From Monosporascus cannonballus (taxonomy: Eukaryota > Ascomycota > Sordariomycetes > Xylariales), in the NCBI GenBank assembly GCA_004154925.1, contig QJNS01000040.1:248001-312000 (forward strand): a stretch of DNA of 64,000 nt, given 5' to 3'. The notes beneath the pieces were generated by a model. The model did not search any database. It worked only from the letters and a program-made list of their open reading frames with translations, and was not told where the DNA came from. Positions 1-12,798 of the stretch are shown in pieces. Position numbers and translations under genes: made by a program. Within the stretch, counting starts at the first letter, position 1, and every line of letters begins with the position of its first letter.

Positions 1-881
1 AATCCCTTTGGTATTTTTCTGGTATTTATATTTTATCCGTTTTTTAATTTTCTAAAAAACTGTTATTATATTATTTGGATTTCTGATATATATTATTAGG
101 CATTACTCGAATTATCGTAATCTTTCGTAAGCGTAAATATTTTTTATAATGGTATCAAAAATTATATAGTTAACTTTAATCAATTTTTCTTCGAAATTTG
201 GTCGCTTGCTTAGGGTATCCGCTTTGTCGTTTTCTAAACCTTTTTTATGGATAATAACAAAGTCGAAATTCGCCAATTCTTCCGTATAACGAAATTATCG
301 TTTTATAAATTCCTTAATCGTAATAAATCGGATAAAATTTTGATAATCCGTATAAACCTTAATCTAATACAAATTTTCTTTTAAAAAATGCCTAAACTTT
401 CGAAATGCTATAATAATAACTATAAATTCCTTATTTAAAATACCGTAATTAAATTCGGCTCTTTTTAACTTATACGAAAAAAATGCTATAAGGTACAATT
501 TGTCTTAATTATTTCGCTATCCGATTACTATATCTAACGCGTAATCCGAAATATCGGTTTTTAGCTTAACGGGGCGGTCTAAATCATACATAATTAACAT
601 TAATTCGTTAATAATCGTATTCTTAATAACCTGAAATACTTTTTCCGTATCTAGCGTTTATTTAAATTCCTTTTTTTAATAAGATTCGTTAAAGATATAA
701 TTATCCTGCTAAAATTTCGAATAAACTTCCTATAGTAATTAGCGAATTTAAGAAATACCTATACCTCCTTAACTATTATTGGCATTTATTATTTTATAAT
801 TACCGCGATTTTCTTAAGATTTATTTTAATATATTTTGGGATAATAATATATTCTAAATATTCCATTTTTTATATATAAAA

Positions 882-1094
882 CTAACTCTTTTTTGCATTA
901 AAAAGTAATTTTGCGTCCTGTAAAACTTGAAAAACTTTATGAATATATTCTATATATGCTTTTTCCGTTTTTAAAAAGATGAAAATGTCGTCGAGATAAC
1001 AAACAACGAAAATATCGAAATATTTTCGTAATACGTAATTAACTATTTGCTGAAAAATTATTAGTACGTTCGTAAATTCTATTAATATAACCAA
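882..1094 (-). pseudogene. Gypsy reverse transcriptase fragment
   Basis: A 70-residue open stretch carries the Ty3/Gypsy RT palm. A TNVLIIFQQIVNYVLRKYFD segment corresponds to the usual TNAPATFQ...VLR block, followed by FVVCYLDDIFIF, in which YLDD holds the two catalytic aspartates. It is the longest surviving open piece of Gypsy-1 pol. Stops and frameshifts on both sides show that it is a relic, not an expressed gene. The homologous stretch of Gypsy-2 is near 7,650-7,870 (plus strand) and that of Gypsy-5 near 23,925-23,960 (minus strand). Confidence 0.85.
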
Positions 1095-4089
1095 ATATTT
1101 AAATAATTCGTATTTCGTTTTAAAAGCTATTTTTTATTCGTATTCTTTTTTAATCTTAATAAGGTTATATCTATTTTTAAGATCGAATATTATAAATTAT
1201 TTGGTTTCGTAAAATCGGTTTTTTATTTCCGTAATTAAGGGTAATAATATTCAATTTTTAATAATAACGTCGTTTAATTATCGGTAATTAACCATAAATT
1301 GTAATTTCTCGTTCTTTTTAGGTACGAAAAATATAAGATATCCTGCCAGTAATTTTAAAAGTCGAATTTATCTTTTTTGTAGCCGATTTTCCAGGTATTT
1401 TCTGAAAGTACGTAATTCGTTTTTACTGAAATTATAAATAGGTTAAAATTTTGTCGAAAATCCTTTTTTAAAAACTATTTCATAATTTTATTCGCTATAT
1501 TCTAATAATTTTATATCGAATTCCCTTTTGAAAAACTACTTATATCTATAATATTATAATAATATTTTAATCAAATTTTTTAATTTCTTAAACTGTTATT
1601 TTTATTATTTAAAATCGTTATTTAATTGCTTTATTTTCGTTTTAATAATAATAACAATACGTCGTAGTTTTCTTTAATATCTGTTTTTTTCTTATATTTT
1701 ATTCCTTTAGATAAGAAAGTATTTGTTATATTTTTATACCTATATTTGTTATTATCGATCGAATATTAAAATTTTAATTTTCTTTTTTTTATTTATTAAT
1801 AAAAAATAAAACGAATTTTACTTGGCCAGTTCCGCCGTTAATCAAAACTCCGTACTGGCATATCCATAGTAATCTTAAAATTATATTATAATTCCCGAAT
1901 AAAACGATATCGAAATTAATCGTTTAATATTATCCTTTAATAAAAATCTCGAAATAATTAATTTCGCATATAATTTTTCCGTTATTGTAAGCAAATTCTT
2001 AACCTTCGGTATTTGTCGTTATATAAAATTCCAACTTATATCTTTATGGCAAATTAAACTTATTAATTATATCCGGTATAATATAATTTCCGCTTAAAGT
2101 TCCGTAATTTACTATTACAATATATTAATACGTTCCGATTCGTATTTCTAAGGTAATAAAGTCGTTAACGTTTCTTATTATCGCGTTTAAAGCCTTTTTC
2201 GGGAATTCACTTTAACTTTTTTAAGTTTCGTTATTTTACGGCTTTCTTATAAATAACCTTTTTCTTTTAATTCCTATTCGAATTTATCGAACCTTATTTA
2301 TATTTTTTCGTTTAACGCATTAAGCTGCTGTATTTATCGTTGTTATCGGCGTATTATTCTTTCGAACTGTATTAATTATTCCTGGTTTTTTTGCAATTTT
2401 TTTTCTTATCGAATAAATTATTTTCTTATATTTGCAATTATATTTTATTGTACGTTATTTTGGTTATTATTCCAAAGATCTTTTGTAAATTAACGTATTT
2501 TTTCCTTAATAAAGTTTTTTTCGTAAGGATTTATAATAAATACTAATTAAAAATAAAAATCCGTAATAACTTTCTAATAATACTTTTTTACCGTACGCTG
2601 GATTAATTCCTTTTTCGTTTAGTAATTATATTATCCATAATAATAAAAAAGGTTTTTTATAGCCATTATTGTTTTTAAGTTAACTTTTTATTTCGGCCAG
2701 TTATTAGATATTTTTTGGAATTATAATTCCAAATCATCGATATTATTATTTATTATTTTTATTATACCTAATACGGTTTAAAAAATCGAATTTTTCGTAA
2801 AGTATACGGATAGTTTATACGTAAATATATCGTTTCTATTTTTCGTAATCGGGATATTCTTGTCGTTGACAGTATATAACGTACATTCTGCCGTATTAAT
2901 CGGATATTCCGGGGCAAAGTTCTTTTATTTAGTTTTGGTATTTACGTAATTATCCTTATAATGCCTTTTGTTATGTTCGCATAGCTTATTAAGTTATCTT
3001 TTTGGTTTTTCGTATTTTTTGTCAGATTTTTTATCGTAATAATCCTTATTAAATCTTTTGCTTAAGATTTAATACGTACTTAGCTTAAATTATGTTAATA
3101 GCCTTATTATTATTTCCTTAATTATTCCTGGATTATTTTTCCGGTATAGGGGTTTAATTATCCTGTCGTAATTCTTTAGACTTTTTGTACTTATAGGCCT
3201 TATATCCTATTTTGCCATAATTAAAGCATTTAATCTGGCTTTAATTTTATTTATGGGTAATGCCGAATTCTATAAGTCTTAAAGCCGTTTTATAAAAAAT
3301 AAAGGGTACGTTTCGTTTTTTCCCTTAATTAAACTTATATCCCAAACATAAGGCGTATTATCTTTTCTTTTTTTATCGTTTTTTAAATTGTTAGTTATTA
3401 ATTTTGATTATTTTTGCAATATATTGGTTTAAAGTAATTAATCGTTCGATCCGAATAATTTTACCTTTTATATTATCTTTTAACCTTTTATAAAATATAT
3501 CGATAAAAACATCGGTTTTATTATTTCTCTATCTAGCTTTAATTACAAAACTTTTGAAAATTACGGCGTATTTAGATATAAATTTTTTCTGTTAAAATTA
3601 TAAAAATTATTAAGCTATTAATCGTTTTTTATCCGGATTACCAAAATTATCGCATATTTTGTTTTCGGAATTAATATAAATTAAAAATATTTCGTTAATA
3701 AAATTTTCCTTATTTATTTCTTTTATTTTTAAAAAATTTCTTATAATAAGTTCAAATTAATTAATTATATTTCTTATTAGGTATACTTTTATTGCTAAGA
3801 CTATATCCGCTAGGTCGTTAAGGTTTAAAAAACAAAAATAAATTCGTACTTAAATTAAAAAAAATTTGAAAATTATTTTTTTATTGTAAAATTCTGGCTT
3901 TTTTGGCTTTATACGGGCGAAAAAAGGTTAAGCAAATAACGTAACTTTAAATTATCAGACTTTTTTTTCCAATTCTCGAATTTAAGCCTAAAGCTTTTAA
4001 ATAAGTATTTCCTAAATATTAATTAATATTTTAATAATATTAAATATTACTTAAAGTATAACGGTATTATTAAATAAAAGTTTATAACG

Positions 4090-4481
4090 TATAACGGCTA
4101 AACGGTTTAACTAATTATTAAACCTTAAGTCGACGGGTTTATATTAATAGGAATATCGTAAATATCTAAGCAATAGATATAATAACGTATTACGTTTCGT
4201 AATATTAAAAATATTTTAAATAACGATATTATATTGCAAACAAAAATTATTTAAATTATAAATTTAATAAACATATATATTCTTATTTTGGCTCAAAGTA
4301 CTTAAACGGTTTAAACCCTTAAGCCCGTTAAGCCCTTTGAGCTTTCCTGCTGGCTCAAGGGGCTCAAGGTGCTTAGCGCCTTGAGACCTTTAAGCCAGTT
4401 ACGTAACGTCTTGGCTTGGGTCGGAGCTGACCCTTTCGTGGTTCCGACCGTCTGAAAAGAAGCCAAGACCGTTAGGTTACA
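4090..4481 (-). repeat. 5' LTR of Gypsy-1
   Basis: Read on the minus strand it starts TGTAACCTAACGG at 4,481 and ends near 4,090 at a mutated ...GCCGTTATA (CA expected). The inner half (U5) matches the other Gypsy LTRs of the window. The outer half (U3, about 4,290-4,480) is GC-richer and carries short runs built on GGCTCAAGG that the other LTRs lack. Confidence 0.75.
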
Positions 4482-4711
4482 ACCAGTAATCTAAGAGATT
4501 TAAAAGGATCCATCAAGGAATATATACGTTTATTATATTTATAATTTAGATAGCTTTAATTTGTAATATAATATCGTTACTTAAAGCGTTTTTGATATTA
4601 TAAAACGTAATATAATGATTATATTTATTATTTAAAAACTTACAATATTTTTATTAATATAAATTTATATAACTAAGATTTAATATGTAGTTAAACTTTT
4701 AACTTATTATA
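4482..4711 (+). repeat. Truncated 5' LTR of Gypsy-2
   Basis: The U5 part and the end of U3 match the 3' LTR of the same element from the GGATCC-containing U3 repeat onward. The start (TGCTATAACTC in the 3' copy) is missing because Gypsy-1 abuts at 4,481. The right end is estimated by alignment and may be off by a few bases. Confidence 0.65.
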
Positions 4712-7700
4712 TATTATATGCAGTTGTTTAATAATACCGTTAAATTCTGAATAATATTTAATATTATTAAAATATTAACCAATATTTAAAAAACCTTTTT
4801 TAATACCTTTAAGCTCGAATTCGGGAATTAAAAAAAGAAATCCGACAAATTAGGGTTACGTTATTTACCTAATTTTTTTTAACCTCCATAAAATTAAAAG
4901 AAACCGGAGCTTTATAATAAAAAAAATAATTTCTAAACTTTTTTAATTTAAATACGAATTTAGTTTTATTTTTTAAACCTTAATATTTAAACGCATAAGG
5001 TTTTAATAATAAGAATGTATTTAACGCGAAATACGATTAATTAATTTAAACTGATTATAAGAAATTTTTTAAACATAAAAAAATCGGATAAAAAAGATTT
5101 TATTAATAGAGTTTTTTAATTATGTATTAATTTCGAAAATAAAATACGTAATAATTTTGGCAATTCGGATAAAAAAGAATTTACGGCCTAATAATTCTTA
5201 TAATTTTAATAAAAAGGATTTACGTCCAAATATGCCGTAGCTTTTAAAAGCTTTATGGCTAAGACCTAATAAAAAATAATAAGGAAAATATTTTTATTAA
5301 TATATTTAATAAAAAGTTCAAAAATAATATAAAACATAAAACTATTTTAATTAAATAATTAATTACTTTAACCCGGTATATTATAAAAGTAATTAATATT
5401 TATAATCGACAGTTTAAAACATGATAAAAGAAAGGATAATATGCCTTATAATCGGGATATAATAAGTTTAATTAAGGCAAGAAACGCAACGTACCCTTTA
5501 TTTTTTACGGAACGGTATTAGAATTTATGAAACTTGGCGTTACTTATAAATAAAATTAAAATTAAAATAAATATTTTAATTATAGTAAAATGGGATACAA
5601 GGCTTATAAATACAAAACATTTAAAAGGCCATAATAAGATAACTGGATATCTATACCGGAATCATAATTTAGGAATAATTTAAGAAATAATAGCAAAGTT
5701 ATTAACATAATTTAAGCTAAGTACATATTAGACTTATGGCAAAAGGTGTAATAAGAACTATTACAATAAAAATTTCGACGCAGAAAATAAAAAACTAAAA
5801 ATAGAATTTAACAAATATCGTAAATATAACAAAAAATATTATAAAAATAATTACGCAAATATCAGAACTAAATAAAAAAAGTTTATTCCGGAACTTTTAA
5901 TTAATAGGGCAAAATATATATTATATATTGTCGACGATAAGCATATTCCGATTACGAAAAATGGAATTAATATATTTACGAACGAATTATCGATATATAT
6001 TATTAAGGATTCGATTTTTTAAATTAAATCAAAAATAATAAAAACGATACGTAATAATAGCGATATTTTCGAATTATAATCCTAAAAATATTCAATAGTT
6101 ATCCGAAACAAAAAGCTAGCCCGAAAGAAAATAATGCCCGTAAAAAACCCCTTTATATTATTATAAATGGTATAATTATTAAATAAAAAAGAAATTAATT
6201 TAGTATATAGTTAAAAAATATTATTAAAAAATTATTACGGATTTTTATTTTCAATTAATATTTATTACGGATCTCTTGGAAAAAAGATTATTAAGAAAAA
6301 AATACGTTAATTTATAAAAACGTTTTGGAACGATAATTAAGACGATATATAATGAGATATAATTGTAAATATAAAGAAACAATTTACTTAATAAAAAAAG
6401 GAATTAGAAAAGAATTAAAAACAATTAATAAAATTGGAAAAGAATAATACGCCGGCAATAACGATAAATATAATAACATAATAATTTAAACAAAAAACAT
6501 AAATAAAGCTTAATAAATTCGAATAAGAGGTAAAAGAATTATTTATAAAAAAGCCGTAAGATAACAAAACCCAGAAAAGTTAAAGGAAATTCTTAAGAAA
6601 AGCTTTAAATACGACAATAAAAAACGTTAATAACCTTATTATTTTAAATATACAAATCGAAACATATTAATATGCTATAATGGTAAATTACAGAACTTTA
6701 AGTAGGAATTATATTATATTAAATAGAATTAACAAGTTTAAATTATTATAAAAATATAAATTAACACCTTAAATAACGATAAATATCCAAAGTTAAAAGT
6801 TTGCTTACGATAATAGAAACTTTGTGTGCAAAATTAATTATTTCTAAATTTTTATATAAGGACGATATTAAATAATTAATTTCGATATAGTTTTATTTGA
6901 GAATTATAACATGATCTTAGGAGTACCATAAATACGTTAATAAGGAGTTTTAATGAACGAAAAAATTAATTAAAGAAGATTTGCTATATTTCGTATTAAT
7001 AAATTAAAAAAGTTAACAATTTCAATATTTAATCGATAGTTTTAATAAATATAAATATAAGGATATAATAAAAGTCTTCTTGCCTAAAAGGATAAAATAT
7101 AAGAAAGAAATTAGTATTAAAAAAATACGACGTATTATTATTATTATTAAACCTAAATTAAAATGATGAAATAACGATCTTAAACAAAAATAATAGCTTA
7201 AAACATGAGAAATTTTAATTAATATATTATTATAATATTACGACTATAAGTAACTTTTTCGAAAAAAACTCGGCACGAAATTACCAAAATACAAAAAATA
7301 AAATTATGAAATAATTTTTAGAAAATAATTTTCGCCGAAGTTTTACCTTATTTATAACCTTAACGAAAACGAATTACGTATTTTCAGAAACTAGCTAAAA
7401 AATCGGCTACAAAAAGGATAAATTTAAATTTTAAAGTTATTAATAAGGTATCTTATCTATTTCGTACCGAAAAAAATGGAAAATTACCATTTATAATTAA
7501 CTAGCAATAAGTAAATAATATAACGGTTAAGGATTAACTATTACTACTTTTAATTACGAAAATAAAAAACCGATTTTACAGAACCAAATAGTTTATAATA
7601 TGCGATTTTAAAAATGGATATAATTTTATTAAAATTAAAAAAATACCAATAAAAAACAAGCTTTAAAACGAAATACGGATTATTTAAATATTTAATTATA

Positions 7701-10249
7701 TTAATGGGATTTATAAACGTATTAATAATTTTCCAATTAATAATAAATTATATATTTCGGAAATACCTTAATATTTTCGTGATTTATTATTTTAACGATA
7801 TTCTTATTTTTTTCGAAACGGAAAAAATATACGCAAGATACGTTTATGGGGTTTTTTAAGTTTTATTAAATATAAAATTATTTATTAAAATAAAACAAAT
7901 TAATTTTATAAGTAAAAAGTAAAATATCTAAAATATATTATTATATTAAGATATATTAAAATAAACTCCCAAAAAATCGTTATATTTATAAAATAATAAA
8001 CGTTAACGATAATTAAGAAAATATAGATGTTTTTGGATTTTCTAACTATTATAAGAAATTTATTTGAAATTTTAGTAAAATAATTATATTATTAACGCAT
8101 TTTATAAAGAAACAAATTTAAATAAACGTTAAATACGGAAAAAGTGTTTCAGGATATTAAAGATATAATTATTAACGGATTAATATTAATTATATACGAT
8201 TTAAACCGTTTTGTTAAGCTAAAAACCGATATTTGGGATTACGCGTTAAACGTAATAATCGGATAACGAAATAATTAAGGTAAATTATACCTTATTGCAT
8301 TTTTTTCGTACAAATTAAAAGGAGTTAAATTTAATTACGGTATTCCAAATAAAAGATATATGGGCATTATTAGGGTGTTTCGAAAATTTGGATATTTTTT
8401 AAAGGAAAGATTATATTAAGTTAAGGTTTGTACGGATTATTAAAATTTTACCCGATTTATTACGATTAGAAAATTTATAAAATAATAATTAAAATATGCG
8501 GAAAAATTCATAAATTTCGATTTGGTTATTATTTATAAATGAAGTTTAGAAAATGATAAAGTAAATACCTTAAATAAGAAATTAAATTTCGAAAAGAAAC
8601 TAATAAAAATTAGTTATATAATTTTCGATATTATAATAAAAGAATATATACGGTTACGATAAATAACGATAATTCGGGTAGTATTTTTCGATATATACCA
8701 GAACCTTTAATAATATAATGACGGTTTCTCAAAAAACCAAAGAACTAATGAAATATAAATTTTAGAAAAATAGTAAAAAAGTTTAATACGCAAAAAATGT
8801 AAATATTAGTTATACGGATATTTAGAGATTTACAAAACTTTAAAATATTTTTGACGCATATATTCCTTTTTTTAAATATAAGTCATAATATAAAGAATTA
8901 TACGGTAATATGATACTTACGTTAAAGTAAAGGTTTAACGATATAAGCTATATAAAAAATTATAATTATTATTAGTTATACAATAATTATAATATTTAAT
9001 TATATTGAATTTTATTATTAAATTTCTTATATTAAAAATGTAATTACAAACATATATTATGATAATACTTTCATAATCGTTAAACGATTTAAGAAGCTTT
9101 TTATGTTTTATTATATTACGAAAATATAAACCCCGAATATATAGTATGTAGTTTTTAAAATATATTTTTAATATATACGGATTAATTATGGAAGCTATTT
9201 TAAATATACAATTAATATTCATATTTATATTTTAATAAAACGTTATAATACGGATCGGCTTAAATTCCAAGTAATTTAACGTATTGAAATTTTAAACAGA
9301 TTAATAAATAACATGAACGAATTAAAATTTGGAAATTTATTTACGATATTATATAATTATAAATAAACTAATTGGGTTAAGAAATTATTAATTACATAAT
9401 TAACTTATAATACCAGTTATTACGAAAATATTAAAATAATATCAACGAACGTAAATGTTGGTTTTACGCCAAAAATTTACAAAAAAATACGCGATAATGG
9501 TTAAATTAATGTTAAAATAATCCTTATATTAAAATAATTATAATAATTATATTAAAAAATAAAAATGCAATTAGAATTCGTATGAAATTAAATAAGCAAA
9601 TATTCTAATTATAAAGGTTTAAAGGGATTAATTTCCGAAAAAGAGAAAATAATTTTTTTTATTCGTAAAAATATTTAAACCAAAAAACCTAATACAAAAT
9701 TAGATTTTAAATAAATCGGTCCATATAATATTTTTAAAAAGGTTTTAAATAATAATTATGAATTAAAACTTTTATTAATAATTAAATTTTATTTTATCTT
9801 TTACTTTTTTTATTCGGATTAGCAGCAAATATAATTAAGGTATATACGGTATAAAATAATATAAAAATAAAAATGAGAACGTATACGAAATAAAGAAAAC
9901 TTTCGATATACGGAAATAAAACGGATTTACCTAATACCTAATTAAATAAAAAAAAAGCACCCGGATTCCGAAAATATCTAAAAATGTGTTAAAATTTTTA
10001 TTAATGCGTAACGTTTATAAAAAAAACTTTTACTAATAATATCAAAATTATTAGAAATAATTATGTTTTAATATACGTTTACAATAAGATTAATGAAATA
10101 AGATTATTCGGGAAGCATAATATAAAATTCGCTTTTTAAAAATTTGCGTTCTGTTTTCAAATAATTAACTTTTTTCTGTTTTTCCAATTTATTTAAGGAT
10201 TAAAATTCCCGGTTAACCATTTTGATATTTTTTTGCGAAAGAAATTCTG

Positions 10250-10438
10250 CTAAATACGAAAACGTTTTAAACGAAATAATATTTTATCTAGGTAACGGGA
10301 TACGATTAATAACCTTTGACGAATATTACGAAAATACTGTCGGGCGGAAACTTTTTTTAACCGTAAACGTTTTATCTTTTTATTAATATTATTTAAAAAA
10401 AAGGGGATACCGGAATTATTGTAATGGCGTTTTTTCAA
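10250..10438 (-). pseudogene. Antisense Lys/Arg-rich ORF at the Gypsy-2 3' end
   Basis: A 62-residue frame runs opposite to gag-pol between the pol 3' end and the 3' LTR. It has an NNINKKIKRLRLKK core followed by FRNIRQRL. The same arrangement and related residues are found in Gypsy-5 (21,301-21,489), Gypsy-7 (27,687-27,977) and Gypsy-6 (29,076-29,244). Composition and spacing suggest a coiled coil with a basic tail. The function is unknown. Fungal genomes often contain hypothetical coiled-coil ORFs of this type near retroelements, but I cannot confirm the relation here. Confidence 0.5.
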
Positions 10439-10678
10439 AATACATTATTAGCAACGCGTTATATTATCCGATATGGTACAAGAATCGCTCGTACGAAAAT
10501 AAGGTATATACGGCATAACTTTAAAACTAAAGTTAAAAATAAAAAGAATTAAGGTTTTACTTTTTTTTTCTGATTAATATATCTGCGATTTTTAGTAACT
10601 CGGCCAGATATAGTTATAGATAAAGAGGAAATTTACAAGAAAAATCTTAAGGGCAAAATTTGAGAAAGAGTAAGATCG

Positions 10679-11102
10679 TGCTATAACTCAGCTAAGGAAG
10701 GGTTTCGAAAACGGTTACTTAGTAACCGATATAGGACCTAAATGGGTCAGAATTATGTAACATAGATCCGAAATAATCTAAAGGATTTAACGGGATTTAT
10801 ATAGTTATTTAAGATCAATCCGAAATAATCTAAAGGATTTAACGGGATCCATATAATTATCCAATATAAATCCGAAATGATCTAAGGGACTTAATGGGAT
10901 CCATAAAGGAATATATACGTTTATTATTTTTATAATTTAAATAGCTTTAATTTATAATATAATATCGTTACCTAAAGCGCCTTTGGTATTACTAAACGTA
11001 ATACGATTATTATATTTATTGCTTAGATTCCTACGATATGCCTGCTAACATAAACCCGTACGACTAAGGTTTAATAGTTGGTTAAACCCCTAGCTCGTCA
11101 CA
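10679..11102 (+). repeat. 3' LTR of Gypsy-2
   Basis: It starts TGCTATAACTCAGC right after a purine tract and ends ...GCTCGTCACA. U3 contains three copies of a unit of about 52 bp centred on GATCCGAAATRATCTAA and ending in GGGATCC. The same repeat, in the other orientation, is in the LTR at 17,641-18,063. The five bases after the LTR (AATAT) are the expected target duplication, but the partner is not visible. Confidence 0.8.
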
Positions 11103-12605
11103 AATATACGGGATTAGGGTTTAAATTAAATCGTACTAATCGGGATACGGTAAAAGATATATCGGGTCGGGTGTTAACCGTTACGTATAAAATCGAACCT
11201 ATTTTCTTTTGGTATTTATTAACTAAATTTGGATTAACTAAATCAGGGTTAAATAATAATTTAGCGGTAATAATCGGCGTATCTAGAAAATTATTTAAAC
11301 CTTTTTTAAGAATAAGGTTAATTAGTTTATTTATGAACTTAAATTAAGATAATCAGATTTTCCGTTTAATACAGTTTTTAATTATTTCGATATTAAGGAA
11401 TTACTAAAAGTTCTTATCCCTTATAAAGGTATATTATTTTTTTAATTTGCTGGACCGCCTAATTAACGAAGTATTAATTTTTTTGCTGTATGCTATCACA
11501 ATATCGTTAACGTAAAAAAAAGAAGTACCGGTTAACGAAAAAATAGCAGGACTTATAAGGAACGGGATTAAATTTTACGTTTTTCAAGGTGTTGGTAAAA
11601 TCTTTTTGCTATAGTAACTGTAATTCCTTTAAGCCGTATAAGGTCTTTTTAATCCGTAAAACTTTGTTACAATATAGGTGTTTTGGAAGCGTTTTTATAT
11701 ATATGTCGTAAAGGAAATTCGCATAAACGAAAGCGTTAATAACGTTATATTATTTAAGTTCTTAGTTAAATCGGGTTATAATAATAATTAACGTTCGGAA
11801 GGACTTTTCGATAAGTATAAACATATATATATTATTATATGCGATTTTCAACTGTTAATTATTACGTATTACAAATCGAATTTTGCATTTTTATAAGTAA
11901 CCATTCTTATCGAATTTGTAAACGTATACTTATATATATTTTAGAACTTATTTTCTTTTAATAAAAAAACTGATGAACGGTTTCGCAATATTGTATATTT
12001 TTATAATTTTATAAGTAAATCTTTTCGGCGTTTAAAAACCTTTATTTTAACGGATGTATATTTAGCTTTTTATGGTCTTGCGGCGGTAGAAATAAATTAC
12101 GCCTATATATCTGGTTTTGCGATTTAGGTATCCTTTCGTATATTAATAAATTAAAACCTTTCCGATTAAAACGATAGGTATTTCGGGTTATTAATTTCCT
12201 TAAATTTCTGCAATTTACCGGGTGGTTATCGATCGTATTAATAAAGTGGGTTTTACGTTTTGCGTTAAACGCGGCTTTTTATATTTTGTAATCGTATTGA
12301 AAACGAATTTTTCGATACGGGATATCCGGCAAATGTTTTTAACCGTAAAATACATTCGTTATTTATCGTTATTTTGGATTAAATAATATAATAAAAGCTT
12401 AGGATTATTTTTATTTTTCCAGTCGGCGTAATGATCGTAATAATTATTAAAGTAAATGTTGGAAAAGGAAATAATTTAAAAAACTAAAATAATTCGAATA
12501 TAACGGTTGTATAAAGGTAATTAATCTTTTGTAAATAAGTTTGTTGTTATTTATCTTATACGTTTTTTGCGTTAATGCCGTTTTATTCCATAATTTCCGG
12601 TCCAA
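11103..12605 (-). mobile_element. Ty1/Copia retrotransposon, 3' pol fragment (RT to RNase H linker)
   Basis: On the minus strand, broken frames give the Copia RT order: VYKFDKNGYL and CKIRFVIRNN (N-terminal RT), IKKTLYGLKEL (ALYGLKQ motif), then FFYVNDIVIAYSKK (YVDD catalytic motif with one D changed). The linker before RNase H follows, with KIGSILYVTVNTRPDISF and SRLVRFNLNPSPVYL. The frame runs right up to the Gypsy-2 LTR edge at 11,102, where it is cut. The 5' half of the same element continues at 18,064. Everything between is inserted Gypsy material. An 89-residue frame on the plus strand at 11,078-11,347 is only the shadow of this pol frame. Confidence 0.85.
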
Positions 12606-12798
12606 TGTGACGAGCACAATGCGTAAGTTGAACGGAGGCACCGCCCAACAAAGGTTTATATTTAAGGTAAAGAGGGAAGGGGAGAAACAGCTAGCCCCCA
12701 GCGAGATGGCTGCTCCTTATATATATATGGGTAAACTCGGGCTAAGAAGTTCGCTCCGTAAGCCCGAACTGCTCTATAAGCTTTAGCCTATAATATCA
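12606..12798 (-). repeat. 193-bp 3' LTR of Gypsy-3
   Basis: Read on the minus strand it begins TGATATTATAGGC and ends GTGCTCGTCACA, so it has TG...CA ends. A purine tract lies immediately before its start. It stands out as GC-balanced within AT-rich DNA and contains an alternating TA run and a small hairpin formed by CGGGCT and AGCCCG. The left end abuts the Copia RT fragment. Confidence 0.65.

Larger units (their letters stand above)
1..4481 (-). mobile_element. Ty3/Gypsy retrotransposon Gypsy-1, RIP-degraded, cut by the window edge
   Basis: The element reads right to left. Its 5' LTR is at 4,090-4,481, a gag CCHC zinc knuckle relic (CFNYGKIGYKAYKY, two cysteines and the histidine mutated) lies near 3,190-3,240 on the minus strand, and a reverse transcriptase relic lies at 882-1,094. 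Protease, RNase H and the integrase region are expected between or beyond these but are shattered by stops. The sequence is extremely AT-rich, and most stops can be read as CAA, CAG or TGG codons changed by C-to-T or G-to-A, as RIP does. Its right edge cuts the 5' LTR of Gypsy-2, so it is the younger of the two. The 3' end lies outside the window. The family assignment rests on the YLDDI motif and the gag knuckle. Confidence 0.85.
4482..11102 (+). mobile_element. Ty3/Gypsy retrotransposon Gypsy-2, RIP-degraded, 5' LTR truncated
   Basis: The element reads left to right: a truncated 5' LTR at 4,482-4,711, a gag region with a knuckle relic (NYSKMGYKAYKYK) near 5,575-5,610, an RT relic near 7,650-7,870 containing a YFNDILIFF version of YLDDILIFS, then integrase-region debris. 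Near the 3' end a short ORF lies on the opposite strand (10,250-10,438), followed by a purine-rich tract (GAGAAAGAGTAAGATCG) directly before the 3' LTR at 10,679-11,102. The right edge is clean: just beyond it the Copia pol frame continues, so this copy inserted into the Copia. Its 5' U3 was displaced when Gypsy-1 inserted. Confidence 0.85.

Noticed and set aside
11078..11347. 89-residue plus-strand ORF
   Set aside because: The opposite strand encodes the Copia RT-RNase H linker, so this is an antisense shadow beginning inside the Gypsy-2 LTR.
12541..12786. Plus-strand ORF over the GC-balanced patch
   Set aside because: The patch is explained as a 193-bp LTR with a purine tract beside it. 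No protein family is recognisable.
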